A DNA stretch of 64,000 nt from Gammaproteobacteria bacterium (GTDB lineage: Bacteria > Pseudomonadota > Gammaproteobacteria > Steroidobacterales > Steroidobacteraceae): assembly GCA_028293765.1 (NCBI GenBank), contig JAQGOG010000007.1, positions 1 to 64,000 of the forward strand, written 5' to 3'. The notes under the pieces were generated by a model. It was not told the DNA's origin. It saw only the letters and a program-made list of their open reading frames with translations, and searched no databases. Positions 61,946 through 64,000 of the stretch are shown in pieces. The stretch's first letter is position 1; every line of letters starts with the position of its first letter. A program made the translations under genes and the position numbers.

Positions 61946-62986
61946 TTAATCGGCACTGCCGAGGGTGGACGAAACCTTCCACAGGTCGATGCCGCCCTCC
62001 GTGGCGTACTGATCGATCCGGGCGATCTCATCCGCGCTGAAGTTCAGCAGTCGCAACGCGTCGAGGGACTCGTCGAGCTGTGCTACGGTGCGGGCTCCGA
62101 TCAGCGCCGCGGTGACGCGCCGATCGCGCAGGACCCAGCTGATCGCCATCTGCGCGAGGGTCTGGCCCCGCTCCTTCGCGATTTTATCGAGTGCGTTGAT
62201 GCGCCCGATGTTTTCCGCGGTGAGCAGGCTCCGCGACAGGGAGGTGTTCCTGGCAGCGCGCCCGTCATCCGGCACGCCTTGCAGGTATTTGTTCGTCAAC
62301 ATGCCCTGCGCGAGCGGCGAGAAGGCAATGCAACCCACACCGAGCTCGGCCAATGTCCCGAGTAACTGTGCCTCGATCCAGCGGTTGAGCATCGAATAGC
62401 TGGGCTGGTGAATCAGCAACGGCACCCCCTCCGCCTTCAGGATCGCGTGCGCCCGGCGAGTCAGGGCCGGCGAATAGGAGGAGATACCAACGTAGAGCGC
62501 CTTGCCCTGGCGGTGGAGGTGTGCCAGCGCGCCCATCGTTTCCTCGAGGGGCGTCGCCGGATCGACCCGGTGCGAGTAGAAGATATCGACATACTCCAGC
62601 CCCAGGCGCTTCAGGCTCTGATCGCAACTGGCGAGCAGGTGCTTGCGGCTGCCGCTCGGGCCTCCATAGGGTCCCGGCCACATGTCCCAACCCGCCTTGG
62701 TGGAGATGATCAGTTCGTCGCGGTGGGCGGCAAAATCGGCGCTCAGCACGCGCCCGAAATTCTCCTCGGCGGAGCCGTAGGGCGGCCCATAGTTGTTCGC
62801 GAGGTCGAAGTGGGTTACGCCGCGGTCGAATGCACGGCGTAATATTGCGCGGCCGGTCTCGAACACGTCCGCGCCGCCGAAATTCTGCCAAAGTCCCAGC
62901 GAGATTGCGGGCAGGTCGAGTCCGCTCCGCCCGGCCCGGCGGTAGGTCATGGTTTCGTAGCGGTCGGTGCGGGGAATGTAGGGCAT
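61946..62986 (-). CDS. Aldo/keto reductase, YghZ/Gpr-like
   Basis: The 346-residue protein is a (beta/alpha)8 aldo/keto reductase close to E. coli YghZ (L-glyceraldehyde 3-phosphate reductase). It has catalytic Asp and Tyr in HFDLANNYGPPYGSAEENFG (about 59-78), Lys in ISTKAGWDMWPGPYG, and His in VDIFYSHRVDP. The C-terminal ALIGARTVAQLDESLDAL binds the NADPH phosphate. It should reduce aldehydes such as methylglyoxal in the cytosol. Confidence 0.93.
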   Translation of the reverse strand: MPYIPRTDRYETMTYRRAGRSGLDLPAISLGLWQNFGGADVFETGRAILRRAFDRGVTHFDLANNYGPPYGSAEENFGRVLSADFAAHRDELIISTKAGWDMWPGPYGGPSGSRKHLLASCDQSLKRLGLEYVDIFYSHRVDPATPLEETMGALAHLHRQGKALYVGISSYSPALTRRAHAILKAEGVPLLIHQPSYSMLNRWIEAQLLGTLAELGVGCIAFSPLAQGMLTNKYLQGVPDDGRAARNTSLSRSLLTAENIGRINALDKIAKERGQTLAQMAISWVLRDRRVTAALIGARTVAQLDESLDALRLLNFSADEIARIDQYATEGGIDLWKVSSTLGSAD

Positions 62987-63588
62987 ATTTCGTAGTGGCA
63001 GTGGAAGTTGAGCGCGGCGAACGCGTCAGGCGATCGCCTCACGAGGCATGAGAACCGATCGGCGTGACTTGTTCAAGCGCCACTGCGCACCGAGGAAAAC
63101 CATAGAATCCCGCCCAACGCCGGCCGGCGCGGCTCCAAAAGTCCCTATATACAAACGGCCGTCGGGTCCGAACGCCATGCCGCTGGGGCACGGTTAGTCC
63201 AGGTGTCATTGCCTTCTTCCCATAGGGGTTGCTTGCAATCCGATCGGCTGGCGGCGGCCCCGCCGCCGTGGCTCGGACTTCAGCTACGCCGTGCCGTGGA
63301 GCGCTCGGCGCGGCAGCGGCGTTCCCCGTGTCAGCCGAGCGTTGTTTCCGAATTGACGCTGCGAAATCCGCGCGAGTAGCATCAACAGGCATTGCTGCAG
63401 GTGGAGAAGCAAAGCCTTCCACCGCCGGCAAAAAAAGAAACGTCGCAGGGAGAATTTCTTGGAGCGTTACGCGCCGGCCCAACGCGGGTTCGCGTTGCGG
63501 TGCCTCATTGGCAGCCGTCGTTGGGCGGCATCCGCCGTTGGAACAATCTTCCTGCCACTTCCCCGCAACATTCTTTAGGAGGATCGCT
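62987..63588 (-). other. Intergenic region with a decayed beta-propeller fragment
   Basis: On the minus strand about 63100-63195 reads GMAFGPDGRLYIGTFGAAPAGVG, a typical propeller blade of the SMP-30/NHL or ScyD-ScyE kind; the upstream part (GLTVPQ) is in another frame. No complete gene is present. The remainder shows nothing I recognise, apart from the AGGAGG ribosome site of the amidase at its right end. Confidence 0.5.
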
Positions 63589-64000
63589 ATGACATCCCGA
63601 ATGACAGGACGGATTCTGGCGGCTGCGTTAGCGCTGTTGCCACTGACGGCCGGCGCCGAGCCGCCCAATAACGACTCGCATCACGAGTTCCGGTTCGCCT
63701 ACAGTGAGGCGACAGTGGCGCAGCTTCAGGCCGAGATGGCCGCCGGCCGTCTCACGTCGGAGCGGTTGACCAGTGAATACATCGCGCGCATTTTGAAGCT
63801 CGATCAGGATGGGCCGGGCGTCAACGCGATCATCGAGCTGAACCCGGATGCGATCGCGATGGCACGCCAGGCGGATGCGTTGCGCAGACAGGGCCGCGTG
63901 CTGGGGCCCCTGCACGGCATTCCGGTTCTTCTGAAGGCCAACATCGATACCGGCGACAGGATGCAGACGACAGCCGGCTCGCTGGCACTGGCCGGTGCTC
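63589..64000 (+). CDS. Exported amidase (amidase-signature family), N-terminal part
   Basis: The gene begins after TAGGAGGATCGCT and runs off the window; 137 codons are visible. A signal peptide (GRILAAALALLPLTAGA) is followed by FAYSEATVAQLQAEMAAGRLTSERLTSEYIARI and LGPLHGIPVLLKANIDT. This is the N-terminal part of the amidase signature fold, including the catalytic Lys of the Ser-cisSer-Lys triad in LLKANID. The Ser residues lie beyond the edge. It should hydrolyse amides in the periplasm. Confidence 0.92.
   Translation, partial: MTSRMTGRILAAALALLPLTAGAEPPNNDSHHEFRFAYSEATVAQLQAEMAAGRLTSERLTSEYIARILKLDQDGPGVNAIIELNPDAIAMARQADALRRQGRVLGPLHGIPVLLKANIDTGDRMQTTAGSLALAGA

Noticed and set aside
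63039-63668. 209-codon minus-strand frame before the amidase
   Set aside because: It runs over the amidase start and ribosome site, and its only recognisable piece (the propeller blade) lies in a different frame.
1-64000. tRNA, rRNA, CRISPR, phage or intact insertion sequence
   Set aside because: I looked for cloverleaf-like ends, spaced direct repeats and transposase motifs (DDE regions, HTH with terminal inverted repeats) and saw none. A computational scan would be the decisive test.

Overview
The window is GC-rich proteobacterial chromosomal DNA. FecI/FecR-type signalling with an STN-domain TonB receptor, a second large TonB receptor, a CopL-CopA-CopB copper set, an alphaproteobacterial-type SerC and many catabolic enzymes suggest a soil or water degrader. 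Steroidobacteraceae or Sphingomonadales fit best, but the sequence alone does not decide. I see no rRNA, tRNA, CRISPR array, phage or intact insertion sequence.

Layout. 1-2.4 kb: end of a molybdenum hydroxylase operon (FAD subunit tail and molybdopterin subunit). 2.5-9 kb, minus strand: trmO, a PAS-GAF hybrid histidine kinase, and serC-serA. 9.1-31.5 kb: the centre of interest, an IclR regulator followed by 20 co-directional genes in three transcription units. Unit 1 has a Rieske ferredoxin, FAD reductase, phthalate-dioxygenase-type oxygenase, two 4,5-dihydroxyphthalate decarboxylase-like proteins, a small Cys-rich protein, a PanB-like enzyme and an alpha/beta hydrolase with a Cys in the nucleophile position. 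Unit 2 has an EutA-like ATPase with a poly-His tail, a bicupin, a split ChrA pair, an HpcH-type aldolase, a zinc alcohol dehydrogenase and a CobW GTPase. Unit 3 has a TctABC-type transporter, two cupins, a small His-tailed protein and a NiCoT nickel/cobalt permease. The regulator and all three units start with the same promoter architecture: TTGAC(A/G), 17 bp, a -10 box, and then a 37-bp double operator repeated four times with identical spacing. This looks like one regulon for import and breakdown of an aromatic (di)carboxylate with its own nickel/cobalt supply; the substrate is unknown and I recognise no described pathway with this gene set.

31.5-39.7 kb: an ECF sigma factor, FecR anti-sigma factor and STN TonB receptor. 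Near-identical promoter elements lie before the sigma gene and the receptor. A secreted isochorismatase-fold protein lacking the catalytic Cys and a secreted c-heme/beta-propeller protein follow. 39.8-44.8 kb: a small secreted protein, a LysR regulator and copLAB. 45-59 kb: a secreted type-B carboxylesterase, PAS-LuxR regulator, TonB receptor, two acyl-CoA ligases, two exported M28-type peptidases, a secreted esterase and the stump of a GH78 rhamnosidase. 59-64 kb: small proteins missed by length filters, a frameshifted glutathione peroxidase remnant, a LysR regulator, an aldo/keto reductase and the start of an exported amidase. Decayed gene ends (GH78, glutathione peroxidase, an ABC ATPase Walker A, a beta-propeller) make the right half look like a region of repeated gene turnover.
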